A DNA stretch of 57,880 nucleotides from Cytophagales bacterium (GCA_947457925.1 CANGYA010000003.1:1-57880); one strand, 5' to 3'; positions 34,725-43,663 are shown, counted from the stretch's first letter. A program made the numbers and translations. Notes: generated from the letters alone by a model not told the origin.

Positions 34725-35291
34725 ATGGAACTTTCTAAACTTTTGCCTATACCCGAAAAACTCGAAGTAGAGGAAACTCCAAGAGAAATCACGATTAAAT
34801 ACCGTTGGTTTCAACCAGTAGCCTATTTTTTAGTCTTTTTTTGCCTTTTCTGGGACAGTTTTTTAGTCTTTTTTTATAGTATGATGTTTGCAGGTGATGG
34901 CACGCCAACTTTTGCTATGTTGTTCCCTTTGTTGCACGTAGCCGTAGGTATTGCTTTGACTTGGTACACTATTTCTCTATTTGTCAATAAAACACACATT
35001 GTCATTACCAAACATGACTTATCTATTCAACACAAACCATTGCCTATGTTCTTTTTCAAAAAAAATGTGCAGTTAGACAGAGCAGAAGTACAGCAAGTCT
35101 ATATCAAGGAAGTGGAAAGTAGAGGAAAAAATGGGGTGAGTTATAGTTATGACTTACTATATTTAGATAAAAATTCACGTTCTAAAAAGATACTGAATGA
35201 ATCTGACAGTGAAATAGCTATGTATATTCGCCGAAAAATAGAGAAATATTTCGGTATTGAGGCAAAACCTGTAGAAGGAGAATTTCTTTAA
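34725..35291 (+). CDS. Membrane protein with a PH-like C-terminal domain, unknown function
   Basis: A 188-residue protein with two transmembrane helices (PVAYFLVFFCLFWDSFLVFF and LFPLLHVAVGIALTWYTISL). A beta-rich cytoplasmic-type tail follows (THIVITKHDLSIQHKPLPM, VQQVYIKEVESRGKNGVSY), resembling bacterial PH-like domains fused to membrane helices. I cannot assign a named role. It is divergent from the M28 peptidase gene. Confidence 0.8.
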   Translation: MELSKLLPIPEKLEVEETPREITIKYRWFQPVAYFLVFFCLFWDSFLVFFYSMMFAGDGTPTFAMLFPLLHVAVGIALTWYTISLFVNKTHIVITKHDLSIQHKPLPMFFFKKNVQLDRAEVQQVYIKEVESRGKNGVSYSYDLLYLDKNSRSKKILNESDSEIAMYIRRKIEKYFGIEAKPVEGEFL

Positions 35292-35295
35292 ATCC

Positions 35296-35338
35296 ATTTT
35301 CATCATGTAAGGTTTGCAAGCCCTACATAATGAAAAAT
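35296..35338. repeat. Imperfect hairpin related to the one at 18200
   Basis: ATTTTCATCATGTAAGG and CCCTACATAATGAAAAAT form an imperfect stem around TTTGCAAG, matching the 18200-18241 hairpin in sequence order and loop. Confidence 0.5.
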
Positions 35339-35377
35339 AGTAAAATTTACTAATTATTAATAGATTAATTATTTTCA

Positions 35378-35785
35378 ATGCGTTATTTTATTTTATTATT
35401 TTGTTTACTACTTACAGCTTGCGATAATACACAACCAAGTATTTACCCCGAAGTTCCTGTAAATATAGTCTTAGACCTTAATAATTTGCCCTATCAAAGA
35501 CTACAATTTGATGGCGGTTACGTCTATCTGAATGGCGGTATTCGAGGAATTATTCTCTACCGAAAAAATGCGGGGACTTATTATGCCTTTGACCGAGCTT
35601 GTTCTTTTCGCCCTACCAACTCTTGCGAGCAAGTAGAGGCACACAGCACAAATTTGTATTTAGAAGACAAATGTTGTCAATCTAAATTTGACTGGGAAGG
35701 TGTACCTACTTCGGGCAAAGCCTCACAACCTTTACTGCGTTATCGGGTGGGTTTATCCGGGAGTTTATTATATATTAACAACTAA
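35378..35785 (+). CDS. Rieske-like lipoprotein with a degenerate cluster site
   Basis: A 135-residue lipoprotein (lipobox LLLTAC). The fold is Rieske-like: YAFDRACSFRP, then LYLEDKCCQSKFDWEGVPTS, then PLLRYRVGLSG. The cluster-ligand histidines of the CXH and CXXH boxes are absent (ACSF, CCQS), so a 2Fe-2S centre is unlikely. Such degenerate Rieske-fold lipoproteins occur widely in this phylum with unknown role. Confidence 0.75.
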   Translation: MRYFILLFCLLLTACDNTQPSIYPEVPVNIVLDLNNLPYQRLQFDGGYVYLNGGIRGIILYRKNAGTYYAFDRACSFRPTNSCEQVEAHSTNLYLEDKCCQSKFDWEGVPTSGKASQPLLRYRVGLSGSLLYINN

Positions 35786-35965
35786 CTGCTAATACACAAT
35801 TAGTAATCAGTAAATTTTTAATTAAAATTTTTGTTAATTTATTCTTTTAAAAAACTAAGCTAACTTGTACTTACACTTTGTTAGTTGCTTGTTTAATTTG
35901 GAAAATCTAAAATAAGACTCATAGTGGGAGTTTAAACAAATTAGTTTCGGTTTCTACCTAAAAAA

Positions 35966-35995
35966 TTGTTATATAGCAAAAAAACAATACTTTTG
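35966..35995 (+). promoter_or_regulatory. Promoter of the YbjN-like gene
   Basis: TTG at 35966-35968 and TACTTTTG at 35988-35995 are spaced by 19 nt, a full match to the Bacteroidota promoter pattern. The leader to the ATG at 36082 is about 80 nt. Confidence 0.6.
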
Positions 35996-36081
35996 TTTTA
36001 TTAACCAACACATTATTTATCAAATAGTTTTGTAGGTAAGTAAAACAAATTTGATAATAGAAAGATTTTATTATTTTTTTC

Positions 36082-36525
36082 ATGGAAAATTTACAAAAAT
36101 ACTATGACTTGGTAGAAGAAGTCATCAAAGAATTAGGCGTAGAGCCTGCCCAATGTAAGGGCGAAGAAGCAGGTCAATGGAACTTACAAAAAGGTGATGT
36201 ACCTGTTTGGATAGACGTTTTTTATGACGAAAACAACAAAGGTTCTTACATTCAAGTAATGACTCCTGTGTGCGAAATTCCAACCATCAATCGTGAGGCA
36301 TTTTTCATAGAAGTATTGGAAGTAGGACATGATTTATTCGGAGTGGCTTTTACAAAATATGAAAATTGGTTGTACTTAAAATCTATTCGCGAAACAGAAG
36401 GTTTAGATAAAAGTGAGTTCAGAGCTACCATGAACCGTATTGGTACGTATGGCGAAGACTACGCAGCCCAGTTCCGCAAGTATTTTGGCGACAAAGCCCC
36501 CGGCGATTCTAGCAAAGACAATTAA
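36082..36525 (+). CDS. YbjN / CesT-like chaperone-fold protein
   Basis: A 147-residue cytoplasmic acidic protein. The pattern LQKYYDLVEEVIKELG, then WIDVFYDENNKGSYIQVMTP, then LYLKSIRETEGLDKSEF resembles the YbjN/type III-chaperone-like fold. The partner or client is unknown. Confidence 0.7.
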   Translation: MENLQKYYDLVEEVIKELGVEPAQCKGEEAGQWNLQKGDVPVWIDVFYDENNKGSYIQVMTPVCEIPTINREAFFIEVLEVGHDLFGVAFTKYENWLYLKSIRETEGLDKSEFRATMNRIGTYGEDYAAQFRKYFGDKAPGDSSKDN

Positions 36526-36545
36526 ATAGTTAGCCTATCTAAATG

Positions 36546-36615
36546 TAACATAGACTTTAGCCTGTGAAAAATAAGTATTTGATAAGCAATTATTCACAAA
36601 CTAAAGCCTATGTTA
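36546..36615. repeat. Hairpin repeat, TAGCATAGACTTTAGTC family (reverse-oriented copy)
   Basis: Arms at 36546-36566 and 36595-36615 (AACATAGACTTTAGCC and complement) carry one compensated change and enclose a loop that matches the reverse complement of the 16794 copy's loop. Confidence 0.75.
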
Positions 36616-36651
36616 TGTTATTATCATCAAACTATCAAAACCTATTTCACC

Positions 36652-37122
36652 ATGAAAAAGACACTTTTTATTATAGCTGCACAATTATTTTTTTGTAGTA
36701 TTTTATTTGGACAAAATAAAATAGAAATAGTACATTTTCATAGTAAAAATGAACTGAAAAAAGCTGATTTGTATGCAAAGTATCCACACTTTGACGAAAT
36801 AGCTTTTCCAAGTATGCCCAACAAAGCCGAAAAACACCAACTTTTAGAAGACGAATGGCATCGGTTGTGGTCGGGTTTTATAGATTTTTACCATGCTAAA
36901 GGACTTTTTCCTGATAAAAAATACAAAATAGACGTTTGTTTACACTTTGACGAGAAAGGACATATTGACTATTTGGGTTATTATTTTAATAAAGAGTCTG
37001 CCTTTACAGAAAAGTTTATCGCCTATTTTACAGAATATATGCAGACTTTTACATTTAAAGCCCAATCTGGCGTGAAATTTTCTAAATGTGGTCGTTTGGA
37101 AATTTTTGAGAAAAATAAATAA
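36652..37122 (+). CDS. Small exported protein of unknown function
   Basis: A 156-residue protein from the ATG at 36652 (MKKTLFIIAAQLFFCSILFG), which opens a signal peptide; the frame from 36610 begins inside the repeat before it. The body (KYKIDVCLHFDEKGHIDYLG, FIAYFTEYMQTFTFKAQSGV) looks like a TonB-C-type or periplasmic binding fold, but I cannot assign a family. Confidence 0.7.
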   Translation: MKKTLFIIAAQLFFCSILFGQNKIEIVHFHSKNELKKADLYAKYPHFDEIAFPSMPNKAEKHQLLEDEWHRLWSGFIDFYHAKGLFPDKKYKIDVCLHFDEKGHIDYLGYYFNKESAFTEKFIAYFTEYMQTFTFKAQSGVKFSKCGRLEIFEKNK

Positions 37123-37210
37123 TTGATTGGCTATCAATGTGTTAAATTCAGACTTATTAAAGTTTTTGTGAAAACTTATTGGCATACAGTTATACAAAAC
37201 TATTCTCTTG

Positions 37211-37218
37211 TATCTTTG
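37211..37218 (+). promoter_or_regulatory. Candidate -7 box (TATCTTTG) for the DUF420 gene
   Basis: Exact TAnnTTTG match 58 nt before the ATG; the -33 element is not clear. Confidence 0.4.
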
Positions 37219-37275
37219 TTGTGAATATATCCTGCAAGATTTGCGGAGATATAGCCTCATAAAATTTTTAACTAT

Positions 37276-37818
37276 ATGCAAGTTATCATTAAAGAAAACA
37301 AAACTTTAACAAGAGTTATCGGGGTTGTTTCTGTACTTATTCCCCTTGTGGTGGCTTTGTTGTTTTATGCACAACGCACAGGCAACAGCATTGGCAATGC
37401 CAATGTAGGTATGTTACCACACATCAACGCAGTGCTAAATTCAAGCACTTTTATAGCTTTATTAGTAGGCTTTTTTGCAGTTAAAAACCAACGAATAGAG
37501 TTGCATAGAGTTGCTATGGGTGTTGCATTTACACTTTCTTCTTTGTTTTTAGTGTCTTATGTTATCTATCATTCGCAAGGACACCAAACAGCTTTTGGCG
37601 GAGAAGGTTTTATTCGTTATGTGTATTTCTTTACGTTACTTACACATATTTTACTGTCTATAGTTGTTGTACCATTTGTACTTTTTGCTTTGTATTTTGC
37701 TCTTTCTGGACAAATAGCCAAGCATAAAAAAATTGTAAAATGGACTTTTCCAATTTGGTCTTATGTGGCTTTTTCGGGTGTAATGGTTTATTTAATGATT
37801 AGTCCGTATTATCAATAG
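37276..37818 (+). CDS. DUF420 membrane protein (cytochrome oxidase assembly-type)
   Basis: A 180-residue protein with four to five transmembrane helices (VIGVVSVLIPLVVALLFYA, FIALLVGFFAVK, LTHILLSIVVVPFVLFALYF, YVAFSGVMVYLMI). Histidines at helix ends (MLPHINAVLN, ELHRVAMG, YHSQGHQ, LTHILLS) match the DUF420 pattern. The family is linked with haem-copper oxidase assembly in Bacillus (CtaM); the role here is inferred from family. Confidence 0.88.
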   Translation: MQVIIKENKTLTRVIGVVSVLIPLVVALLFYAQRTGNSIGNANVGMLPHINAVLNSSTFIALLVGFFAVKNQRIELHRVAMGVAFTLSSLFLVSYVIYHSQGHQTAFGGEGFIRYVYFFTLLTHILLSIVVVPFVLFALYFALSGQIAKHKKIVKWTFPIWSYVAFSGVMVYLMISPYYQ

Positions 37819-37832
37819 TTAGCCAGAATATA

Positions 37833-37936
37833 GGAAAGTGCCTTCAGGCAACTATTAAAGAATAGAAAATTAATAAATTGCCAAAAGGCAACTTTCCATT
37901 AAAATTTGCCCCACAAAGGTTCTAACTTTTGTGGGG
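37833..37936 (+). terminator. Two consecutive hairpins after the DUF420 gene
   Basis: First, GGAAAGTGCCTT at 37833 pairs with AAGGCAACTTTCC ending 37897, with inner GGCAA/TTGCC arms. Second, CCCCACAAAGGTT (37909-37921) pairs with AACTTTTGTGGGG (37924-37936) and shares its core with the hairpin at 25131. Confidence 0.6.
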
Positions 37937-37961
37937 TTTCAGTTGTAATAGAAATATAAAT

Positions 37962-39767
37962 ATGAAATTTTTTACTACCAATCAAATTACCCTACTGTTT
38001 CTTTGTTATTTGTTTACTTGTCAAACCATCATTGCACAAGAAATTCAATGGGCTTGGCGAGTTTTGGGAGTATCTTCGGAATATAATACAGGAACAAACC
38101 GCAAACCACACAGTGCCAAACAGTTGTTAGCTGCTCCTAATGTACTACCTGCCCACCAAAATAGCCCTTGTGCATGGCAACCACGCCCACAAAACGACAA
38201 AGAATGGGTAAAAGTTGGCTACCGCAACCCCCAACCCGTCCAACAAATCATTGTAGCAGAAAACTCTTGGGCAGGAGCTATTGAAAATATATTTTTATAT
38301 GATACGGAAGGTAATGAATTTGAAGTTTTCAAAGATACAGTTACTACTACAAACAAAGATACTTGTCGAGTTTTCACTTTAACCATTCCTTTAACAGCTT
38401 ACAAAGTAGCAGCATTAAAGTTACAGTTGAACTTGTTAAAAGTAAAAGGTGTACCTCAAATAGATGCAGTAGGCATTAGCCAACAAATACACCAACAGTT
38501 TTCATTCATTCAATTACTACCTACAGAAGAAAAAGTAACGATTGAGGCACTTCCAGCAACTATCAACAGCCCTTACAATGAAATATTGCCTATGATTTCC
38601 GCAGATCGCAATACTTTGTATTTTGACCGTATAGACCACCCCGAAAATACCAAAGGTACATGGAAAAATGATGATATTTGGGTAAGCCAACTGCAAAATG
38701 GCACTTGGCAACCCGCCAACCGTTTACCTGCACCGTTGAATAATGCAAAAAATAACTATGTGTGTGCGGTGTTGGCAGAAGGTAAACAATTACTATTGGC
38801 GAATGATTACGCACAATCGGAACAAAATGCAGGGGGAATTTCTATTTCGCAACGTAAAAACGACAGCACTTGGACTTTTCCTGAAAAAGTACGTATAGAA
38901 AATTACTATAATTTAAGTCCTTATGCAGAATTTCATATTGCAACTACGCAAAACGTATTGCTGATGGCAGTGGAAAGAGAAGACAGTGAAGGTGGCAGAG
39001 ATTTGTACGTCAGTTTTTTGAAAAGTGATAAAAAAACATGGACAAGCCCAAAAAATCTGGGCAATGTACTGAACACCGCAGGCACTGAATTATCGCCGTT
39101 TTTGGCATACGATAATACGACTTTGTACTTTGCCTCCAATGGTTTTAGTGGTTACGGAAGTGTAGATGTATATATGACAAAACGATTAGATGATACTTGG
39201 ACGAATTGGACTACGCCTGTTAATTTAGGACAGCCGTTTAATACCAAAGACTGGGACGCAAGTTATACGCTGGATGCACAAGGCGAATATGCTTATTTCA
39301 TGGCTTTTCAAGGGGCAAACCATAGTAATATTTTTCGGGCAAAATTACCAACGCCTTTAAGACCTTCTACGCCTGTAGTAGCTAAAAATGTGCAGGAAGA
39401 GTTGGGTTTTACGTCTTTGGAAAAAGGAAAAACTTTCCGCCTCAATCATATTATTTTTGAACAAGGAACAGCTAAATTATTAGACACTTCTTTTGAAGAA
39501 TTAGATAATTTAGTGGTACTTTTACAAGAAAATCCTTTGATGGAAATAGAACTAAGAGGACACACAGACATAGACGGCTCACCCATAGACAACATGAAAC
39601 TGTCTAAAGAAAGAGTGCAGTTGATTAAAGAGTATTTGACTAAAAAGGGTGTGCCTTCGCAGCGTATTCATACAAAGGCTTTTGGTTCTCAACAACCTTT
39701 GACAAGACAAAGAGATGAAAACAGCAAGCAGCTGAATAGACGAGTAGAATTAAAGATTTTGAAGTAA
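37962..39767 (+). CDS. OmpA-family protein with PD40 (TolB-like) propeller
   Basis: A 601-residue outer-membrane or periplasmic protein. The ATG at 37962 opens the signal peptide (MKFFTTNQITLLFLCYLFTC). A discoidin/beta-sandwich-like N-domain is followed by PD40 propeller repeats (LPMISADRNTLYFDRI, LSPFLAYDNTTLYFASNGF, SVDVYMTKRLDDTWTN). The C-terminal 110 residues are an OmpA peptidoglycan-binding domain (ELRGHTDIDGSPIDNMKLS, RIHTKAFGSQQPL, NRRVELKIL). Similar proteins accompany PorP/SprF-type T9SS proteins, but here the nearest one is 19 kb away. Confidence 0.9.
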   Translation: MKFFTTNQITLLFLCYLFTCQTIIAQEIQWAWRVLGVSSEYNTGTNRKPHSAKQLLAAPNVLPAHQNSPCAWQPRPQNDKEWVKVGYRNPQPVQQIIVAENSWAGAIENIFLYDTEGNEFEVFKDTVTTTNKDTCRVFTLTIPLTAYKVAALKLQLNLLKVKGVPQIDAVGISQQIHQQFSFIQLLPTEEKVTIEALPATINSPYNEILPMISADRNTLYFDRIDHPENTKGTWKNDDIWVSQLQNGTWQPANRLPAPLNNAKNNYVCAVLAEGKQLLLANDYAQSEQNAGGISISQRKNDSTWTFPEKVRIENYYNLSPYAEFHIATTQNVLLMAVEREDSEGGRDLYVSFLKSDKKTWTSPKNLGNVLNTAGTELSPFLAYDNTTLYFASNGFSGYGSVDVYMTKRLDDTWTNWTTPVNLGQPFNTKDWDASYTLDAQGEYAYFMAFQGANHSNIFRAKLPTPLRPSTPVVAKNVQEELGFTSLEKGKTFRLNHIIFEQGTAKLLDTSFEELDNLVVLLQENPLMEIELRGHTDIDGSPIDNMKLSKERVQLIKEYLTKKGVPSQRIHTKAFGSQQPLTRQRDENSKQLNRRVELKILK

Positions 39768-39854
39768 AAAAGGTTATGCTGAATTTGTCATGCCGTAGGG
39801 TTTGCAAATAAAATTTAACTAAAAAATTTATTGATTAATAAAGATAGAAAATCT

Positions 39855-41378
39855 ATGTTATATAAATATATATGTTTTGTTTTAGCATTTTTCATGCTTA
39901 ACTTCATAAGTTTTTCACAAAAATTAACTGTGGCAGATTCTTTACGGACAGTAGTTTTGCGAGATTCGGCAAGAATAGCAGCCAAAGACTCTTTGTGTCG
40001 GTTTATTGATAAAATGATGTCGCATGAAGATATGCAGCACGCCACTTTTGGTTTTTCGGCAATGTACGCCAAAGCTGATACAGTGCTTTTTTCGTACAAT
40101 GGACAACAAAGTATAGCTACGGCTTCTGTGATGAAAGTAATTACTACGTCCACTGCATTGAATTTATTGGGCAAAGATTTTCGTTTCGAAACAACATTGG
40201 AGTATGACGGAGAGATAAAAGACTCTGTTTTATATGGCAATTTGTATATAAAAGGCGGCGGCGACCCTACTTTGGCAAGCAACACCGACAAAATTCGTGA
40301 GTTATTGTGTGAATGGTACTATGCAGTAGAAAAATTGGGTATTAAACGCATTACGGGTAGCGTAGTAGCAGACGAAACTATTTTTGATAACCAAGCTGTA
40401 CACAACCGTTGGGCGTGGGAAGACATTGGAAATGGCTACGGTGCAGGCAGTTATGGCTTGAATTTTCACGATAATTTATACTACCTCACTTTGAAAAGTG
40501 ATAAAGAAGGAGATACGACACATTTGTTAAGTGTATATCCGTCACAAGACAGTTTGATACTCTATAACCAATTAGTTGCAGGGGCAAAAGACAGTGGCGA
40601 TAACAGTGTAATTTATGCTTCACCTTACTCCAATACAGTCGTTATTTCGGGTGCTATTCCGCCCAACCGCCAAGAATTTACAATAAAAGGAGCTATTCCC
40701 AATCCGCCTTTATATGCAGCACAGAGATTTCACCAATTACTGTTAGCCAATAGCATAAAAATTGATAATCAACCTTTTACGGTACAGGCAGCTCGTCTGC
40801 AACGCAAGAATTTACCTACACAACGCCAAAGTTTTTACACCTATTCTTCGGCTACTTTGGACAAAATTATTAAAACTACCAACGTAAAAAGTAATAATTT
40901 GTATGCAGAATCTATACTACGTATCATGGGCAATAAACTTTGTGAAAAAGGAGCTACGGCTTCAGGCGTGAGAGTAATTACAGAGTATTTGGCATTGAAT
41001 GGGATTAATTTGAATGGCTTTTTTATGGAAGATGGCAGTGGTTTATCACGGTTTAATGCTATTCGCCCCGAACAACTTTTAAGAATTATGCAACTTCAAA
41101 CTCGTAGCCCTTATTTTGAAACTTTTTACCAATCTTTGCCTATAGTCGGGCAAACAGGCACACTGCAAAACATAGGCAAAAACACCATAGCCGAAGGAAA
41201 AATTCGGGCAAAAAGTGGCTCAATGACCAGAGTACGTTGCTACACAGGCTACGTAACCACACAAACAGGTGAGTTGTTGGTTTTTGCGGTCATGGCAAAC
41301 AATTATGGAGGCAAAGGCAGTGATATTATCAGACGAATGGAAAAAATCATGGTGCATTTGGCGGGTTTACCGTTTTAG
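39855..41378 (+). CDS. dacB: D-alanyl-D-alanine carboxypeptidase/endopeptidase (PBP4, S13 family)
   Basis: A periplasmic penicillin-binding protein that trims or cuts peptidoglycan cross-links. I take the ATG at 39855 (MLYKYICFVLAFFMLNFISF). The three active-site motifs are present: SXXK as SVMK near residue 92, SXN as SNN in NVKSNNLYAES, and KSG in GKIRAKSGSMTRVR. The family insert between the first two motifs (GNLYIKGGGDPTL, SYGLNFHDN) is intact. It ends 3 nt from the convergent gmk stop. Confidence 0.93.
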   Translation: MLYKYICFVLAFFMLNFISFSQKLTVADSLRTVVLRDSARIAAKDSLCRFIDKMMSHEDMQHATFGFSAMYAKADTVLFSYNGQQSIATASVMKVITTSTALNLLGKDFRFETTLEYDGEIKDSVLYGNLYIKGGGDPTLASNTDKIRELLCEWYYAVEKLGIKRITGSVVADETIFDNQAVHNRWAWEDIGNGYGAGSYGLNFHDNLYYLTLKSDKEGDTTHLLSVYPSQDSLILYNQLVAGAKDSGDNSVIYASPYSNTVVISGAIPPNRQEFTIKGAIPNPPLYAAQRFHQLLLANSIKIDNQPFTVQAARLQRKNLPTQRQSFYTYSSATLDKIIKTTNVKSNNLYAESILRIMGNKLCEKGATASGVRVITEYLALNGINLNGFFMEDGSGLSRFNAIRPEQLLRIMQLQTRSPYFETFYQSLPIVGQTGTLQNIGKNTIAEGKIRAKSGSMTRVRCYTGYVTTQTGELLVFAVMANNYGGKGSDIIRRMEKIMVHLAGLPF

Positions 41379-41381
41379 GTT

Positions 41382-41951
41382 TTACACCGCCAAAAAATCA
41401 CGTACCATTTTTTCTGCCTTTTCAAAAGCCTTTGACAAATCTTCATTCAGAATTACTTGGTCAAAGAAAGGCTCAAATTGGAGTTCTGCATCGGCTTTTG
41501 CCAATCTTTCTGCCTTTTTTTCGGGAGTTTCCGTATTTCTACCTTCCAACCGTTTGGCTAAAGTTTCTACCGAATCCACTTTGACAAACACCGCTAAGGC
41601 ATTTTCTTGAAAATATTTTTTGAGATTTACACCGCCTTTTACATCTACATCAAAAATTACGGCTTTTCCTGCTTTGTGCAGTCTTTCTACTTCGGCTTTG
41701 AGTGTACCATAATAGAGTTGCTCGTACACTTGTTCGTATTCCAAAAACTCGTGGTGCTTAATTTTATCGATGAAATCAGTAACGGACAAGAAATAATAAT
41801 CTTTACCATCTGTTTCGTTAGGTCTGCGTGTGCGTGTGGTGGCAGACACCGAAAAAGCTAATTGCGGGAAATGCTGTAGCAAATGCTTCACGATTGTGGT
41901 TTTTCCTGCACCCGAAGGAGCAGAAAAAATAATGACTTTACCGTTTTCCAT
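41382..41951 (-). CDS. gmk: Guanylate kinase
   Basis: Phosphorylates GMP to GDP with ATP in the cytoplasm. At 189 residues it is full length, with the P-loop SAPSGAGKTT at 10-19. The GMP-binding region SVSATTRTRRPNETDGKDYYF and the lid region RLEGRNTETPEKKAERL are complete. It is convergent with dacB with no room for a separate terminator. Confidence 0.97.
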   Translation of the reverse strand: MENGKVIIFSAPSGAGKTTIVKHLLQHFPQLAFSVSATTRTRRPNETDGKDYYFLSVTDFIDKIKHHEFLEYEQVYEQLYYGTLKAEVERLHKAGKAVIFDVDVKGGVNLKKYFQENALAVFVKVDSVETLAKRLEGRNTETPEKKAERLAKADAELQFEPFFDQVILNEDLSKAFEKAEKMVRDFLAV

Positions 41952-42088
41952 GTGTGTTTTGGCGAAAAGTCTTACAAATTTGCTATAAAAAAATGGTATT
42001 TGAAAAAAAATGCTTAAAAATACACCATTCTTAACATTCTGTTAATATTGAGTAAATTCTTTTTTAAGCATTAGAGATTATTAAGGTC

Positions 42089-42166
42089 TGTAGCATAGAC
42101 TTTAGTCTGTGCTTTTAATAGCTTGACAATCAATTAATTAGTTCACAGACTAAAGTCTATGCTACA
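42089..42166. repeat. Hairpin repeat, TAGCATAGACTTTAGTC family
   Basis: Perfect 23-bp arms (42089-42111 and 42144-42166) enclose a 32-nt loop homologous to the loop of the 16794 copy. It lies between the gmk promoter region and the glycosyltransferase stop. Confidence 0.8.
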
Positions 42167-42197
42167 AAATCTTTATAACCTCTATTTTGAAAAAAAC

Positions 42198-43295
42198 TTA
42201 CGCCAACATACCATCTAATTGTTTACGATAATCGTACTTACTAATAGCCTCGTTTTGTGCATTGTTGCGTAATTGTGCTGCTTTTTCAGGGTTTTGGAAC
42301 AAATCTATGAGCTTTGCAGCCAAATCTTCGTAGTTTTTATTTTCAAAATGCAACCCTGTTACTTGGTCTGTAATAATTTCGGCTGTTCCGCCAGCTTTAG
42401 CCCCCACCACAGGCACTCCGCTTGCCATTGCCTCTATAGTTACGTAGCCATAGGTTTCTGTAGTAGAAGCCATAACAAAAATATCTAAAGCCTTGAATGC
42501 AATTTGCACGTCTTGTTGGAAAGGGCGAAAATGCACATAAGCATTAATATCTAATTCTTTGACTAAGTTGTATAAAAATTGTGGATATTGGCGTGTATCG
42601 GCGTGGCTTTCTTCTCCTATTACTACTACTTCTACATTAATACCTGCTTTACGTACTAAAGGCAAAGCTCGTAGCAAATACTCTTGTCCTTTAGAAGGGT
42701 CTAAACGTCCAATAATTCCTGCTAATAAAGTATTTTGTGGTACATTCAGTTGTTCTCTTGCCTTTTCTTTGGATAAATGATGATTAGTAAATTGTTGAAT
42801 ATCAATGCCAAAAGGAATGACTTGTATTTTTTCGGCAGCAATGTTTGTGCGTTGTAAGGTATTTTCTTTAAGCCAAGGCAAAGGACTTATCCATTTATAT
42901 AGTTGGCTGTAGTAGAAGGTATGTAGTATGTCTTTTTTGTCTATGCCTATTTGCATTTGTTGAGGATAAATGAGTTTACAAGGCAAACCAACTATTTTTT
43001 TAGTCAATGCCAATAAACTTATATCTTTTGAATGTCCAATAAAAAAATGGGTAATTTCATTTTTTTGTACCATTTTTTTTAGTCTAAACATTGCCATTAT
43101 GTCTGCATACTTCCACTTGGTCGTAAAAGGCTGGTAGGGTAGTTGGTTTGTTATTGCATATTGTTCTATTCTGCTGTTTGTGGGGCAAAAAATAATCACT
43201 TCTTTGCCTGCTTGCTGCAGCCAAAGGGCTAATTTGCCCATGAATAACTCCAAACCTCCCCACGACAAACTATTGCAAAGAATACCTATTTTCAT
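42198..43295 (-). CDS. Glycosyltransferase family 4
   Basis: A 365-residue GT-B enzyme. MKIGILCNSLSWGGLELFMG is the typical GT4 glycine-rich start. The donor half has GIIGRLDPSKGQEYLLRALP, and the intact EX7E motif lies in TTETYGYVTIEAMASGVP, followed by GAKAGGTAEIITDQVTGLHF. It is alone, 33 kb from the glycan operon. Acceptor and sugar are unknown. Confidence 0.92.
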   Translation of the reverse strand: MKIGILCNSLSWGGLELFMGKLALWLQQAGKEVIIFCPTNSRIEQYAITNQLPYQPFTTKWKYADIMAMFRLKKMVQKNEITHFFIGHSKDISLLALTKKIVGLPCKLIYPQQMQIGIDKKDILHTFYYSQLYKWISPLPWLKENTLQRTNIAAEKIQVIPFGIDIQQFTNHHLSKEKAREQLNVPQNTLLAGIIGRLDPSKGQEYLLRALPLVRKAGINVEVVVIGEESHADTRQYPQFLYNLVKELDINAYVHFRPFQQDVQIAFKALDIFVMASTTETYGYVTIEAMASGVPVVGAKAGGTAEIITDQVTGLHFENKNYEDLAAKLIDLFQNPEKAAQLRNNAQNEAISKYDYRKQLDGMLA

Positions 43296-43362
43296 TTGGG
43301 TATAAAATAATGTGATTGTATAATAATTACTCCAATACTATTAAACTAAGAAAAGTCTTTTA

Positions 43363-43503
43363 AGTGTCGCAGGCACGTAATATTTATAGTAATCCTATTT
43401 TCTTCTCACCCGAAGTGCCGTAGGCATGACATATTTCGTGCCTATGGCACTTAGAGGGAGTTTGTATTATTTTTTACTATAAATATATCGTGCCTAACGG
43501 CAC
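43363..43503. repeat. Nested palindromic element
   Basis: The outer arms (AGGCACGTAATATTTATAGT and its near complement ending CGTGCCT) enclose an inner hairpin AAGTGCC-GTAGGCA against TGCCTAT-GGCACTT. GTGCC words occur six times. No coding capacity and no second copy in the window. Confidence 0.6.
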
Positions 43504-43568
43504 TAAAAACTACTTTTTTTAGCCGAACAGCATTGGAATAAAGTCTATGCTACAAAATTTTGATAATA

Positions 43569-43663
43569 GAGTTTATGAATAATTTTTTGTTATAGCCCCA
43601 CCCAACCCTGCGAAACGTCGCACCGCCCACAGGGAGGGCTAAAAAGGAGTTATTCATAAACTC
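43569..43663. mobile_element. MITE-like element, family GAGTTTATGAATAA (copy E)
   Basis: It is 95 bp with full arms, flanked by TA at 43567-43568 and 43664-43665. It carries the extra CCTGCGAAACGTCGCACC segment seen in copy B. Confidence 0.8.

Noticed and set aside
34692-34814. Longer N-terminus for the M28 peptidase
   Set aside because: It would overlap the divergent gene at 34725 and would place the signal peptide 41 residues inside the protein.
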